64,000 nt of DNA from Bog-473 sp963840245 (GCA_963840245.1 CAWIYI010000048.1:13733-77732), one strand, 5' to 3'. Positions 32,902 to 44,040 are shown, counted from the stretch's first letter. The notes: a model not told the origin generated them from the sequence alone. Numbers and translations: made by a program.

Positions 32902-33903
32902 TCAGGCCCTCACCCGGCTCTTCTTGGGGTCGAACGCCTCGCGTAGGCCGTCGCCGATGAGGAAGATCGAGAGGATGAGGATGATCAGGAAGGCGACGGG
33001 GAAGACGAAGAGCCACCACTCCGTCGTGGCGGAGTCCTGGCCCTGATCGATCAGGAGCCCCAGCGACACGTTCGGTGGCTGCACACCCAGCCCCAGGAAG
33101 GACAGTGTCGACTCGAAGATGATGCTCAGGGCGACGGTCAGCGTGGCGTTGACGATGATCGGCCCGACCGCATTGGGCAGCATGTGCTTGACGATGATGC
33201 GCCGGTTGGTCGCGCCCAGCGCCCGCGACGCTTCCACGAAGTCGCGCTCGCGCAACGACAGGAAGTCCGCCCGCACGAGCCGGGCCACGTAGGTCCACGA
33301 GAGCAGGCCGATGATGATGGCCAGCCCCAGCCAGTTGTCGGACTCCTTCGAGAGCTTGTTGGCCAGGACGATGAGCACCGCCAGCACCGGGAGCACCAAC
33401 ACCAGGTCGACGAAGCGCATCAGGAGCGAGTCGACCCAGCCCCGGTAGAAGCCCGCGATGGCCCCGATGGTCACGCCGATGAGCGTGGCCATGGCGGCCA
33501 CCGTCAGCGCGATCTCGATGTCCTTTTCGACCCCGGCCATCACCTGGGCGAACATGTCGTTCCCGATGGAATTGGTGCCGAAGGGGTTCGTCCACGAGGG
33601 GGGATCGTTCAGGTTGTTCGTGATCGTGGTGTAGCTGTACTGCCAGAAGTGGCCCACCAGCACGGACGAGATGGCGAGGAGCAGGAACACGGAGAGCCCG
33701 ATCATCCCGAGCCGCTGGTGGGAGAAGCGCCCGACGACGATGCGCCATTGGGGCTTCGCCTCCCCCGACAGCCCGTAGGTGTCCGCGCCCGACAGCCCGA
33801 TCCCGACGCCGGGCGAGGCCAGGGTGTGCATCCCGGCCTCGGCGGTCGCCACGCTCTCGGGCGTCTGGATGACGAAGTCTTCGCGGGGGAGCGGATCAGC
33901 CAT
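32902..33903 (-). CDS. oligopeptide ABC transporter permease, OppC-type
   Basis: 333-aa inner-membrane permease with a long cytoplasmic N-terminus (~65 residues), a first helix, an extracellular loop and five further helices. The EAA-type coupling motif is seen in EASRALGATNRRIIVKHMLP. It overlaps the upstream OppB gene by 8 nt and touches the downstream OppD gene. Confidence 0.94.
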   Translation of the reverse strand: MADPLPREDFVIQTPESVATAEAGMHTLASPGVGIGLSGADTYGLSGEAKPQWRIVVGRFSHQRLGMIGLSVFLLLAISSVLVGHFWQYSYTTITNNLNDPPSWTNPFGTNSIGNDMFAQVMAGVEKDIEIALTVAAMATLIGVTIGAIAGFYRGWVDSLLMRFVDLVLVLPVLAVLIVLANKLSKESDNWLGLAIIIGLLSWTYVARLVRADFLSLRERDFVEASRALGATNRRIIVKHMLPNAVGPIIVNATLTVALSIIFESTLSFLGLGVQPPNVSLGLLIDQGQDSATTEWWLFVFPVAFLIILILSIFLIGDGLREAFDPKKSRVRA

Positions 33904-34873
33904 AGCGAATCCTCGGATCGAGCACGCCGTAGAGGATGTCGGCCACCAGGTTGAACAGAATGACGAAGGTGGCGGTGATGAGCAGGTAGGCCAACATCAC
34001 GTTCACGTCGAGGTTCGTCACCCCGGTCAGGTACCACTGCCCGAGCCCCTGCCACCCGAAGACGATCTCGGTGATGATGGCGCCGCCCAGCACCGCGGCG
34101 AAGTCCAGCGCGACGACCGTCGTGACGGGGATGAGCGCGTTGCGCAGGACGTGGCGGACGAGGACGCGGCGCTGGCTCAGGCCCTTGGCCCGGGCCAGGC
34201 GCACGTGGTCGGCGTCGAGCGTCTCGATCATGGACGAGCGCTGGTAGATGGCCCACGAGGCGTAGGAGATGAGGATGAGCGTGATGACCGGCAGCGCGGT
34301 GTGCTCGGCGTAGTCGGGCAGCCGGCTGAAGAACGAGCCGCTCAGCGTCGGGCTCTGCTCGCCACTGGTGTAGAAGAGCGTCGTCCCGAGGTGCTGGTTG
34401 ACGGGGATCGCCACGAACTCCTTCAGGGCGAGGCCGAGCACGAAGATCGGCGTGGCCAGCAGGACGAAGTTGGTGACGGTGATGGCGTGGTCGGTGACCT
34501 TGTTCTGGCGCACCGCCGCCATGACGCCCATGAAGACGGCGACGAAGATGGCGACGATGGTGGCGATGACGACCATGCGCAGCGTCACGAAGAGGTGCGA
34601 CGTCATCTGGGAGGCGACGTCCTGCCCGTTGATGGTCGTGCCGAGGTCGCCGTGGAGCACGCCGGTGAACCAGATCCAGTAGCGCTGCCACAGCGGGTCG
34701 TTGAGATGCAGCAGGTTCTCCCGGGCCACGACCGTGGCGTGGGGGATGTGCGGGTTGGCGTTGAGGAGCGCCAGGGGGTTGCCCGAGCTGGCCACCAGAA
34801 TGAAGACGAAGATCGTCGCGAAGAACAGGACGACGATGCTGATCAGCAGGCGCCTCACGACGTAGGCGAACAT
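33896..34873 (-). CDS. oligopeptide ABC transporter permease, OppB-type
   Basis: 325-aa permease with six membrane helices and the EAA-like loop RLARAKGLSQRRVLVRHVL. The N-terminus MFAYVVRRLLISIVVLFFAT is typical of OppB/DppB. It partners with OppC to form the channel. The start is 100 nt from the end of the peptide-binding protein gene, the largest gap within the operon, and that gap holds a 14-bp tandem duplication. Confidence 0.94.
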   Translation of the reverse strand: MFAYVVRRLLISIVVLFFATIFVFILVASSGNPLALLNANPHIPHATVVARENLLHLNDPLWQRYWIWFTGVLHGDLGTTINGQDVASQMTSHLFVTLRMVVIATIVAIFVAVFMGVMAAVRQNKVTDHAITVTNFVLLATPIFVLGLALKEFVAIPVNQHLGTTLFYTSGEQSPTLSGSFFSRLPDYAEHTALPVITLILISYASWAIYQRSSMIETLDADHVRLARAKGLSQRRVLVRHVLRNALIPVTTVVALDFAAVLGGAIITEIVFGWQGLGQWYLTGVTNLDVNVMLAYLLITATFVILFNLVADILYGVLDPRIRYG

Positions 34874-34936
34874 GGCCGGATTCTAGGTGTCGGGACCGGG
34901 AACGCCGAGGAAGGGGCCGACCCGGTCCGGCCGACC

Positions 34937-34964
34937 CCTCCCTCACGTTCCCTCCCTCACGTTC
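34937..34964. repeat. 14-bp perfect tandem duplication in the importer operon
   Basis: CCTCCCTCACGTTC occurs twice in a row between the binding-protein and OppB genes. It does not form a hairpin and has no obvious function. Confidence 0.8.
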
Positions 34965-34973
34965 AGTGGTTCG

Positions 34974-36723
34974 CTAGGAGCTGAGCGACCAGTCCTCGGC
35001 GTTCCAGGTGACACCCACGCTCGACGTGTTGGGCAGGACGCCCTTCAAGTTGTTGGACCAGGCCCAGAACTGGGGCTTCTGGTACAGCGGCAGGGTCACC
35101 ATGTTCTGCCACAGGATGGCGTCGGCCTTGTTGTAGTCCGAGATCTCCTGGGACTGGCTCGGGGCCGAGGAGCCGGCGGCCATCAGCTGGTCCACGTGGG
35201 CGTTGGCCGCGTGGTTGTAGTTCGAGGAGCAGTTGTTGGTGTTGGTGTAGGAGCAGTAGATGGGCTGGTTCCCCGAGACGAACGGCGTTGTGACCCAGGC
35301 GAACTCGGCGATCTGGAAGGTGCCGTTGGGCAGGTTGGTCCCGAAGAGGGTGTTGGCGTCGTAGTTCTGGATGTTGATCTTGATCCCGATCGCCTTCATC
35401 TGGGCCTGGAACAGCTCCTCGGTCTGCGAGCGGACACTGTTGCCCGACGTCGACTGGATGGTGAACGTGAGGTCCTTGCCGTTCTGCGGGCCGAAGTTGG
35501 GCTGGAAGTAGCCGTCCGAGGCCATCTTGAAGCCGGCCTCCTTCATGAGGTTCTTCGCCTGCGACGTGCTGAAGGCGTAGTCCGTGCCCTGGTAGCCCTT
35601 CTGGGTCGACACGAGCATCCGGCTGCCGAGCGGCGTGATGCCCTTCTCGATCTCACCCACGGTGCGGGTGATGATGGACTGGCGGTCCACGCCGTGCGCG
35701 ATGGCCTCACGCACCTGGAGCTTGGCCAGGTAGGGGTCGGCCTGGTTGAAGTCGAAGTGCTCGAACTCGAGCCCCGGCAGCGTGGCCTTCGTGGTGTTCG
35801 GCACCTGGTTGGCCGTCTGCACGATCGACAGGTTCACCGTCGAGGGGTTGAAGATGTTGATCTCCTTGTTCTGCAGAGCCGGCACCAGCTGGCTGTCGTC
35901 GGAGAAGAATTGGAAGACGAGCTTGTTCAGCTTGCCCGGGGTGCCCCAGTAGCTCGGGTTCCGGGTCAGGACCAGCGACTGGTTGGCGTTGTAGCTCGTG
36001 ATCGTGTACCAGCTGCCCGAGATGACCTGGGCCGGGCCGGCGAAGCCGGTGTTCCAGCCGACGGTCCGGGCGATGTGGGCCGGGACGATGTTCGTGTAGA
36101 TGGAGCGCCAGTCGGCGAAGGACGGCTTGAAGGTCACCGTGACGGTGCGGCCGTTCGGGCACAGGCCCGCATTCCGGTTCGCCGCGCTGCCCGGGTCGCA
36201 GGCGGCGCCACCGGAGGGGGCGGAGCCCACGACGGACTCGATCTGGTTGTAGCCGGCGGTCGTGGCGTCGTCGTAGGGCTGGTTCCCGACGTCGGTGTAG
36301 GCCGCGTTGCCACTCTGCGCCTGCCAGTTGTAGATGAAGTCGTCGGCCGTGATCGGCGTCCCGTCGGACCACACCGCCTTGGGGTTGATCTTGTAGACGA
36401 CGGTCTGCGGGCTGTCGCCCGTGACGGACGCGCTCTCGAGGAGCTGGTTGTTGAGGACGGGCTGGAGCTTGTTGTTCACGATGAAGGCCTGGGGCCACAC
36501 CATGTTCATGACCTCCTGCAGGACGAACTCCTCGGCGGCGGAAGTGTTGATGTTGAACCCGGCCAGGGTCTCGTCGAGCGCCATGGTGGCCGTCCCTCCC
36601 GAGGACGACGCCTTCGTCGCGGCGCCGCTCGTGGCCGGCGCCACGGCGACGATCGACACGCGACAGCGCGGCGGCTGCCATGGCGGCGAAGGCCGATCGC
36701 TTCAGATACCCCTTGATTCCCAT
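34974..36723 (-). CDS. peptide-binding protein of the ABC importer, frameshifted at signal peptide
   Basis: Family 5 extracellular solute-binding protein that delivers peptides to the OppBC channel. The ATG at 36723, with GGGGG upstream, starts a signal peptide MGIKGYLKRSAFAAMAAAALS. The mature part (from about ATKASSSGG; later ALDETLAGFNINTSAAEEF, VVYKINPKAVWSDGTPITADDF) is in another frame. The two join at about 36655-36665 if one base is removed, giving ~582 aa and a continuous hydrophobic signal. A GTG at 36659 would make a protein without a proper signal. Several asparagine/glutamine-rich stretches are normal for this family. It heads the leftward operon. Confidence 0.88.
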
Positions 36724-37037
36724 TGTGCCCCCTTGCTTGTCGGCCGACCCGGTGACGGCCGATGACCTGCCCTTCCTCCACTGCGCTTCACATCGCAATG
36801 CCCTCTCCCACAGGGGAGATGCCCAAACGTAACGCAATTGCCACATTCTTTTCGATCAACTCCCCAAGGATTTCTGCATGAACGCGCCGGGGAGGTTCCT
36901 GATCCGGTGCGCAGCCGCTGTTTGCACACGATTCCTGCGCGCCGGGGGCCTCGGGCGCGGAAGATAGAACCTGAATGCCAGCTGAGTGTATCCTGCGTGA
37001 ACCATGACGCTCGCCCACTAAAATTGAGGGTGAGGCC
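36724..37037. promoter_or_regulatory. divergent intergenic region between peptide importer and DMT transporter
   Basis: 314 bp, more AT-rich than average, with no gene. Leftward it must hold the importer promoter; the leader carries a GGGGG ribosome-binding site. Rightward, a TATCCT box at 36989-36994 followed by GAGGGTGAGG just before the ATG suits the transporter gene. No strong inverted repeat is seen. Confidence 0.5.
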
Positions 37038-37997
37038 ATGGTCTACGTCCTCGCCGTACTAGCGGCCCTCTCGAACGCGCTGACCAGCGTGTTCCAACGC
37101 ATGGGCGTCGAGGACGCCCCTGAGGAGTCCACCATGCGCCTGAGCCTGCTGGCGCATGCCATCCGCCGGGGTGTGTGGCTGTTGGGTTTCGGGTTCATGA
37201 TCTGCTCGTTCCTCCTGCAGTCATTCGCGTTGCACATCGGCCGCCTCTCGGTCGTCCAACCGATCCTGACCATGGAACTGCTGTTTCTCGTCGCCATCCT
37301 CGGGACGTACTTCCGCTTCTCCATCTCCATCCGCGAGTGGGTCGGCGCCGGCGCGATCGCGTTCGGGCTCTCCGGCTTCCTCGTCTTCGCCGATCCGGGG
37401 GGCGGTGACGAGGTGCCCACCAACCTCGGTTGGATCGTCGTCGGCGGGAGCGTCGTCGCGTTGATCGTCGTCACGGTGGTGGCGACCCGCTGGGGCCCGC
37501 GCTGGTGGAAGGCCGCCATGTTCGGGAGTGCGGCGGCCATCGCCTATGCGTTCACCGCCGCCCTCATCAAGGTGGTGAGTGACTATGCGGCGAACGACTG
37601 GGTGACCCTGTTCGAGCACTGGCAGACCTACGGCGTCATCGTGTTCGGCCTGCTCGGCCTCTTCCTGACGCAGAACGCCTTCCATGCCGGGCCGCTGGCC
37701 GCCTCGCAGTCGACCCTCGTGTTGGTCGATCCGCTGGTCAGCATCTGCTTGGGCATCGCCCTCTACGGCGACTCCCTGCGCACGTCAGGTCCCTACGGCC
37801 CGCTCGAGGCGCTCTCGCTCCTGGTGATGTTCATGGGAGCGGTGTTCCTGTCCAACTCGCCGTTGATCACGGGCATGAAGAGCGAGGGCAAGGGCGTCGA
37901 GTACGACGAGATGCTGTCGCGGCGGTTGAAGCACCCGCACCACGTGGCCGAGGATGCCGTGAGCGACGGCGGGCTGCCGCCCTTCTCATCCGCCTGA
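37038..37997 (+). CDS. DMT-superfamily transporter
   Basis: 319-aa membrane protein with about nine to ten hydrophobic helices. The repeated halves, RMGVEDAPEES near the start and SQSTLVLVDPLVSICLGIAL in the second half fit a DMT (EamA/NIPA-like) permease. A cytoplasmic tail of ~50 residues follows the last helix. A good ribosome-binding site precedes the ATG. Substrate is unknown; NIPA-like members have been linked to magnesium. The 3' end overlaps the convergent hydrolase gene by 10-12 nt. Confidence 0.85.
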   Translation: MVYVLAVLAALSNALTSVFQRMGVEDAPEESTMRLSLLAHAIRRGVWLLGFGFMICSFLLQSFALHIGRLSVVQPILTMELLFLVAILGTYFRFSISIREWVGAGAIAFGLSGFLVFADPGGGDEVPTNLGWIVVGGSVVALIVVTVVATRWGPRWWKAAMFGSAAAIAYAFTAALIKVVSDYAANDWVTLFEHWQTYGVIVFGLLGLFLTQNAFHAGPLAASQSTLVLVDPLVSICLGIALYGDSLRTSGPYGPLEALSLLVMFMGAVFLSNSPLITGMKSEGKGVEYDEMLSRRLKHPHHVAEDAVSDGGLPPFSSA

Positions 37998-38787
37998 CTG
38001 CCGCGGCCGTTCTCCGGCCCGGTCCACCACGAGGCGCGCCATCGTCGCGAAATGGTCGGGGTGCGACAGGTGCGCGCCGTGCTGCGCGTTGGAAATCTCG
38101 TCGAACGACGGCCCCGGGGACATTGGCACCCAGCCACTCGACCGCGTGGCGGTGGTGCGCCGCCGACGCCGGCCCGCCCCTCCCGAACACGGACGGCACG
38201 TCGAGCGCGGTGACGTCGAAGGGGGGACCCTCCCCCCGCATGCTCCGCAGGTCGGCCACCAGTGCGGGGCCGTCGGCGCGCCGTTCGGCCCGCCCCCGCT
38301 CGGTCAGGCGGGACCACGAGCCCTCGCCCACCATCCGGCTGAAGAAGCGCTCGGCCTCCTCCTCGGGATCGTCGGCCAGGGCGGGCCAGGGACGGCCGCC
38401 CTGGCGGCGGAAGCCCAGCCACGGCATGGGTGGCTCGTAGGCCCCGATGGAGTCGAAGGCACGTGGCGAGGCCAGCGCGGCACCGACGACGACGTTGCCC
38501 CCGAGGCTGTGCCCGATGGCCACCACCGGGCCACCGGACCCGGCGCGCGCCTCGTCGGCGATGGCAAGGAGATCGGCGATGTGGCCCCCGAGGCCCACGA
38601 CCCCTCCGGCCCGTGATCCCTGGTACCCGCGCCGGTCGTAGGCCAGCGTGGCGAACTCGGGCAGGCGGCGCATCACCAGCCGGAAGCTGTCCCCCCGATC
38701 CAGCGACCCGTGGACGAGGATCACGGTGGCCGCCCCGGGATCGGGGGCCGGCCGCGCGGTGAAGTGGAGGGCGGCCGGATAGGTCAT
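37986..38787 (-). CDS. alpha/beta hydrolase, frameshifted in this sequence
   Basis: Alpha/beta-fold esterase-like enzyme. The first frame gives VILVHGSLDRGDSF (oxyanion region), AYDRRGYQGS and the nucleophile elbow IGHSLGGN. Near 38098-38103 the frame switches; in the new frame the conserved end EISNAQHGAHLSHPDHFATM supplies the catalytic His. Removing one base (for example one T in GTCGTTCGACGAG) restores a ~266-aa protein ending at 37986. Length is 3n+1. Without correction the protein runs into an unrelated Arg-rich tail antisense to nothing conserved. The true substrate is unknown. The start ATG is 61 nt from the divergent kgd start. Confidence 0.85.
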
Positions 38788-38836
38788 GGGCAGGGCAGAC
38801 GCTACCCGCCTGCCCATCCGACCCGATCGTCGCCGG

Positions 38837-38842
38837 TAGGGT
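38837..38842 (+). promoter_or_regulatory. -10-like box TAGGGT, leaderless promoter of kgd
   Basis: TAGGGT ends 6 nt before the ATG of kgd with no ribosome-binding site between. Confidence 0.5.
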
Positions 38843-38848
38843 TGGCCC

Positions 38849-41800
38849 ATGACCCAGTTCGGCGGTTCCGGGGGCTCGTTCGGCCCCAATGCCTGGCTGG
38901 TCGACGACATGTACGACCGTTTCCTGGCCGACCCCGACTCGGTCAGCGACAGCTGGAGGGAGTTCTTCGCCGACTACCGGCCCGCCCCGGTCCCTGCCCC
39001 GCCGCCCGCGCCCCAGGCGCCGACGCCGGCGCCCCCCGCCACGAGCGAGCGCCCGGCCGGAGCAGCCCTGCCGGTGGCCGCCGCCCCGGCTCCGGCTTCC
39101 ACCGTCGCGGCGGGCACCGAGGAGGCCACCCCGCTGCGCGGTGCGGCCTCGCGGATCGTGGCCAACATGGAGGCCAGCCTGGCCGTGCCCACGGCGACGA
39201 GCGTGCGGACGGTGCCGGCCCGGCTCCTCGAGGTCAACCGCCTGATCTTGAACAACCAGCTGGCGCGGACCACGGGAGCGAAGGTCAGCTTCACCCACAT
39301 CATCGGATACGCAGTGGTCCGAGCTCTGCACGATGTGCCGTCGCTGAACTCGGCCTTCGTGGCCGATGCCGACGGGAAGGGCAAGCCGGGGGTCATCCAC
39401 CACAAGCACGTGGGGCTTGGCCTGGCCGTCGACCAGGAGAAGAGCGACGGGAGCCGCACCTTGCTCGTGCCGTGCATCAAGGACGCCGACACGCTCGACT
39501 TCCGCTCCTTCGTCCTCGCCTACGAGGACCTCATCCGCAAGATCCACACCAACAAGATCGCCCCCGACGACTTCGCCGGGACGACCGTGTCCCTCACCAA
39601 CCCCGGGACGCTCGGCACGGTGCAGTCCGTGCCGCGCCTGATGCCCGGCCAGGGCGCCATCATCGGCGTCGGTGCGCTCGGCTATCCGGCCGGCTTCGAG
39701 GCGGCCGACCCGCGCGTGGTGGCCCAGCTCGGCCTGGGCAAGGTGGTCACGCTCACGTCCACCTACGACCACCGGATCATCCAGGGAGCCGAGTCGGGCC
39801 TGTTCCTGGGCCGGGTGGCCGCCCTCATCACCGGTGCCGACGGCTTCTACGACGACCTGTTCGAGTCGATGGGGGTGCCCTACGAGCCGGTCCGCTGGCA
39901 GGTCGACAGCAACGCGGGCGCCGGCAGCGAGGAGGGCGAGCACCAGCGCCTGGTCAAGCAGGTGCACGTGCAGACGCTCATCAACATGTACCGGGTGCGG
40001 GGTCACCTCATCGCCCATCTCGACCCGCTCGACGCCGAGCCCCCGCACATCCACCCCGAGCTCGATCCGCTGACCTACGGCCTCACCATCTGGGACCTGC
40101 CCCGCCAGTTCGTCGCCGACGGCCTGGCCGGGCGAGACGTCGCCACGCTCGACGAGATCCTCCACGTGTTGCGCGACGCCTACTGCCGGACGCTCGGCAT
40201 CGAGTACATGCACATTCAGGATCCCGAGCAGAAGCGCTGGATCCAGCAGCATGTCGAAGGCCAGCCGACCACCCTCAATCTCGACGAACAGCGGCACATC
40301 CTGGGCCGGCTCAACGCGGCCGAGGTGTTCGAGCGCTTCCTGCACACCCGCTACGTCGGGCAGAAGCGCTTCGGCCTCGAAGGCGCGGAGTCGACCATCG
40401 TCCTGCTCGACGCGCTGCTCGACGCCGCCGCCGGCTCGGGGGTGGCCGAGGTCGTGATGGGCATGGCCCACCGCGGCCGTCTCAACGTGTTGGCCAACAT
40501 CGTGGGCAAGTCCTACCGGGAGATCTTCGAGGAGTTCGAGGGCAACCTCGACCCCGAGTCGGTGCAGGGATCCGGTGACGTGAAGTACCACAAGGGCGCC
40601 CGGGGGGTGTTCCACGGCAGCGCCGGGGAGGAGCTCCCGATCACCCTGGCCTCCAACCCCTCCCACCTCGAAGCGGTGGACCCCGTCGTCGAGGGCATGA
40701 CCCGGGCCAAGCAGGACCGGATCTCGCGTCCCACCGATGGGACGCCCGCGGCCGCGGCCGAGGTTGCCGCCGGGTTCCCGTGCATGTCGGTCCTCGTCCA
40801 CGGCGACGCCGCGTTCGCCGGGCAGGGCGTCGTCGCCGAGACGCTGAACCTCTCCGGTCTCTCGGGCTACCGCACGGGCGGCACCGTGCACGTGGTCATC
40901 AACAACCAGCTCGGGTTCACCACGGCGCCCGCCTCGGCCCGCACCTCCGTGTACCCGACCGACGTGGCCAAGATGGTGCAGGCCCCGATCTTCCACGTGA
41001 ACGGCGACGACCCCGAGGCCTGTGTGCGGGCGGCGAGGCTGGCCTTCGTCTTCCGCCAGACCTTCCACAAGGACGTCGTCATCGACCTCGTCTGCTACCG
41101 CAAGCACGGGCACAACGAGGGGGACGACCCCAGCTACACCCAGCCGCTCATGTACCAGCGGATCGAGGCCAAGCGCTCGGTGCGCAAGCTCTACACCGAG
41201 GCGCTGGTGCGCCGGGGCGACATCACCCTGGAAGAGGCCGAGTCCGCACTCGACGACTTCAACGCGAGCCTCCAGGTCGTCCTCGACGAGGTGCGGGGCG
41301 AGCCCTCGCTGGCCCCGACCCAGCTGCCGGTGCCCGACCCGGGACTGGGCGACGTGCCGTCCGCCGAGACCGGCGTGTCCCCGGAGGTGTTGCGGGCCCT
41401 TTCCTCCATCGTGCGCTCGGTGCCCGACGGCTTCATGATCCACCCGAAGCTGGAGCGCCAGTTCGTCCAGCGCGACGAGCTCGTCGCCAGCGGGCAGGTC
41501 GACTGGGCGCTGGCGGAGGCCCTCGCCATCGGCTCGCTCATGTACGAGGGCGTCAATGTCCGCCTCACCGGCCAGGACACCCGTCGCGGGACCTTCAGCC
41601 ACCGCCACTCGGTCCTGGTCGACTACTCCAACGGCGAGGAGTACGTGCCATTGGCCCACATCCGCGACGGCCTGCACCGGATCGGCGCGGACACGCTGGA
41701 GCCGGCGGGCGAGATGGGCAACTTCACCGTGCGTGACTCCCTGCTCTCCGAGTACGCCGCCGTCGGCTTCGAGTACGGGTACTCGGTGGAGGCACCGGAG

Positions 41801-42575
41801 GCGCTCGTGGCCTGGGAGGCGCAGTTCGGCGACTTCGCCAACGGCGCCCAGATCATCATCGACAACTTCCTGGTCGCGGCGGAGAACAAATGGGGGCAGT
41901 TCGCGGGTCTCGTCCTGCTCCTGCCGCACGGGTACGAGGGGCAGGGGCCCGAGCACTCGTCGGCGCGCTACGAGCGCTTCTTGTCCCTGTCGGCGCGCGG
42001 GAACCTTCGCGTCACCGTCCCCTCCACGTCCGCGCAGTACTTCCATCTGCTGCGCTCACAGGCGCGGATCGACCCGAAGCGCCCGCTCATCGTGGTGACC
42101 CCCAAGTCCATGTTGCGGGCCCGTGCGTCGCGTTCGACCTTTGCCGAGCTCGAGTCGGGCTCGTTCCAGCACGTGATCGACGACTCGTCGATCGAGGATC
42201 CCGACGACGGTCCGCCGCATCGTGCTGTGCAGCGGGAAGATCGCCCACGAGGCGCTGCAGCACCGGGCCGGGCTCGAGCCCGCTGACGCCTCCGCGGTCG
42301 CCGTGGTGCGAGTCGAGCAGCTCTATCCCTGGCCCGTCTCACTCCTGACCGCCGCCTTCGACAAGTACAGGGAGGCATCCGAGGTGGTGTGGTTGCAAGA
42401 GGAGCCCGAGAACATGGGAGCCTGGTCCTTCGTGCATGCCCGTCTCCATGCCTGTATGCCCGGGCGCCTCCGGCTCCGTCACGTGAGCCGGCCCGAGTCG
42501 GCCAGCCCCGCGATCGGCAGCGCCGCCCTCCACCAATTGGAGCAGGCTGATCTCTTGCGGCGTGCCATTGGCTGA
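38849..42575 (+). CDS. kgd: multifunctional 2-oxoglutarate decarboxylase/dehydrogenase E1-E2 (Kgd), frameshifted near 3' end
   Basis: TCA-cycle enzyme fusing an E2 succinyltransferase-like domain (about 85-340, catalytic H308 in TYDHRIIQG) to a thiamine-dependent E1 domain. The N-terminal helix GPNAWLVDDMYDRFLADPDS is the actinobacterial signature, followed by a Pro/Ala linker that, as usual, lacks a lipoyl domain. E1 motifs include GMAHRGRLNVLANIVGKSYR, HGDAAFAGQGVVAETLNLS and YRKHGHNEGDDP. After about 42205 the frame switches, so VRRIVLCSGKIAHEAL and the end of the protein are read one base later. One extra base in GATCCCGACGACGG explains it; total length is 3n+1 (~1241 aa corrected). A sequence error is likely because the enzyme is central. 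Confidence 0.93.
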
Positions 42576-44040
42576 ATCGCACCACGTCGTGGTGGACGGG
42601 TCGAACCTCGCCACCGAAGGACGAACGTTCCCCAGCCTCGGGCAGCTCGACGAGGCCGTGCGCGCGTACGCCGCCGAAGACCCTGCCGCCAGCATCATCG
42701 TGGTCGTCGACGCGACCTTCGAGCACCGTGTGGCCGAACCCGAACGAGAAGAGGTGCGCCAGGCGATGCTCAACGGCGAGGTGATCTCGCCGCCGGCGGG
42801 TGCCATCGGCCGCGGGGATGCCTTCGTGTTGCGCATCGCGGAGCGGACCGGGGCCACCGTCCTCTCCAACGACTCCTTCCAGGAATTCCACGGGGAACAC
42901 CCCTGGCTGTTCGACGACGGTCGTCTGATCGGCGGCAAACCCGTGCCCGGCGTGGGGTGGATCTTCACCCCGCGGCTGCCCATCCGCGGACCCAAGAGCC
43001 GGGCGGCGACGGCCGAGGCGAGAGCGAAGAAGGACCCCGAGTCCGCGCCCGCGAAGGCGGCGGAGCTGGCCAAGGCGGCCAAGCAGGCGGCGAACAAGAC
43101 GTCCAAGGCCCAGCGCACCAGGAAGAAGGCGACACCGGTCGACTCCTCGTGGCCTCTCACGCCCACCGCTCCACCCCCGGGTCGGGCCAAGGTCAATCCG
43201 GAGTTCTCGAGCGCGATCGACGAAGCGGTCGAGGAAGCGCTGCATCCGCCACAACCCCAGAGGTCGCGGGGTGCCGCCAAGAAGCACGCTGCAGCCAAGA
43301 AGGCTGCGCCGCCGAGGAGCGCAAAGGCCAAGAAGGACACGACGTCGCGCAAAGCGGCCATCGGTCCGGGTGGACACCACAGGGCGGAGAGTGCGGCGGG
43401 ACAGGGCCCGGACCAGTCCCAGAAGAAACGGTCGGCGCCGCCCCCCGCGGTCAACGAGCCACTGACTTTCATCAACTTCGTCGCCGCGTTCACGGTCGGG
43501 AGCACCATTGAAGGCGAGGTCGTGTCGTTCACCTCCCACGGCGCCATGGTCGACGTCCCGCTGCCGGGCGGCGGAGCACTGCACTGCTACATCCCGCTGA
43601 CCGCCATGGGTTCGCCGCCCCCCACCAAGGCACGCCAAGTCCTGAAGAAGGGCGAGGTCCGGCCGTTCGTGCTGGCCGGGCTGGACCCGCCCCGCCGGGT
43701 GGCCGAGCTGGCGTTGCCGCCGAGTGGAGCCGTCGCCCCGACGCGCACCCCCGCCAAGAAGGCGGTCGCCGCCAAGCGGGCGAGGACGGCCCAGGCTGCC
43801 CCCTCGACCAAGAAGGCTGCGGCGAAGAAGGCGGCGTCGCCGGCGAAGAAGGCGACCAAGAAGGCGGTGGCCTCGGCGAAGAAGGCCCCCAAGAAGGCCG
43901 CCGTGAAGAAGGCCACTGCGAAGAAGGCCGCCAAGGCAAGGCAGTCCCCGGCCAAGCAGTCCCCGGCCAAGAAGTCCCCGGCCAAGAAGTCCACGGCCAA
44001 GAAGTCCACGGCCAAGAAGGCGACCAGGGCGCAGCCATGA
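42562..44040 (+). CDS. PIN/NYN-type RNase domain - S1-like domain - histone H1-like tail protein
   Basis: 492-aa multidomain protein. Residues 1-140 resemble a Zc3h12a/NYN-PIN nuclease, with acidic residues D12 (VVVDGSN), D50 (VVVDATFE), D86 (GRGDAFVL) and D104 (SNDSFQEF) that could bind a metal ion. Residues ~145-295 are a Lys/Ala/Pro-rich linker. Residues ~300-380 look like an S1-type RNA-binding barrel (GSTIEGEVVSFTSHGAMVDV). Residues ~385-492 are an AKK-repeat tail like histone H1. The GTG start overlaps the kgd 3' end by 14 nt. It could be an RNA-degrading or nucleoid-associated enzyme; I know of no named family with this order. Confidence 0.82.
   Translation: MPLAESHHVVVDGSNLATEGRTFPSLGQLDEAVRAYAAEDPAASIIVVVDATFEHRVAEPEREEVRQAMLNGEVISPPAGAIGRGDAFVLRIAERTGATVLSNDSFQEFHGEHPWLFDDGRLIGGKPVPGVGWIFTPRLPIRGPKSRAATAEARAKKDPESAPAKAAELAKAAKQAANKTSKAQRTRKKATPVDSSWPLTPTAPPPGRAKVNPEFSSAIDEAVEEALHPPQPQRSRGAAKKHAAAKKAAPPRSAKAKKDTTSRKAAIGPGGHHRAESAAGQGPDQSQKKRSAPPPAVNEPLTFINFVAAFTVGSTIEGEVVSFTSHGAMVDVPLPGGGALHCYIPLTAMGSPPPTKARQVLKKGEVRPFVLAGLDPPRRVAELALPPSGAVAPTRTPAKKAVAAKRARTAQAAPSTKKAAAKKAASPAKKATKKAVASAKKAPKKAAVKKATAKKAAKARQSPAKQSPAKKSPAKKSTAKKSTAKKATRAQP

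Noticed and set aside
37793..42046. 1417-aa open frame on the minus strand opposite kgd
   Set aside because: It is antisense to the well-conserved kgd and composed of low-complexity Arg/Gly/His sequence; long antisense frames are normal at this GC content.
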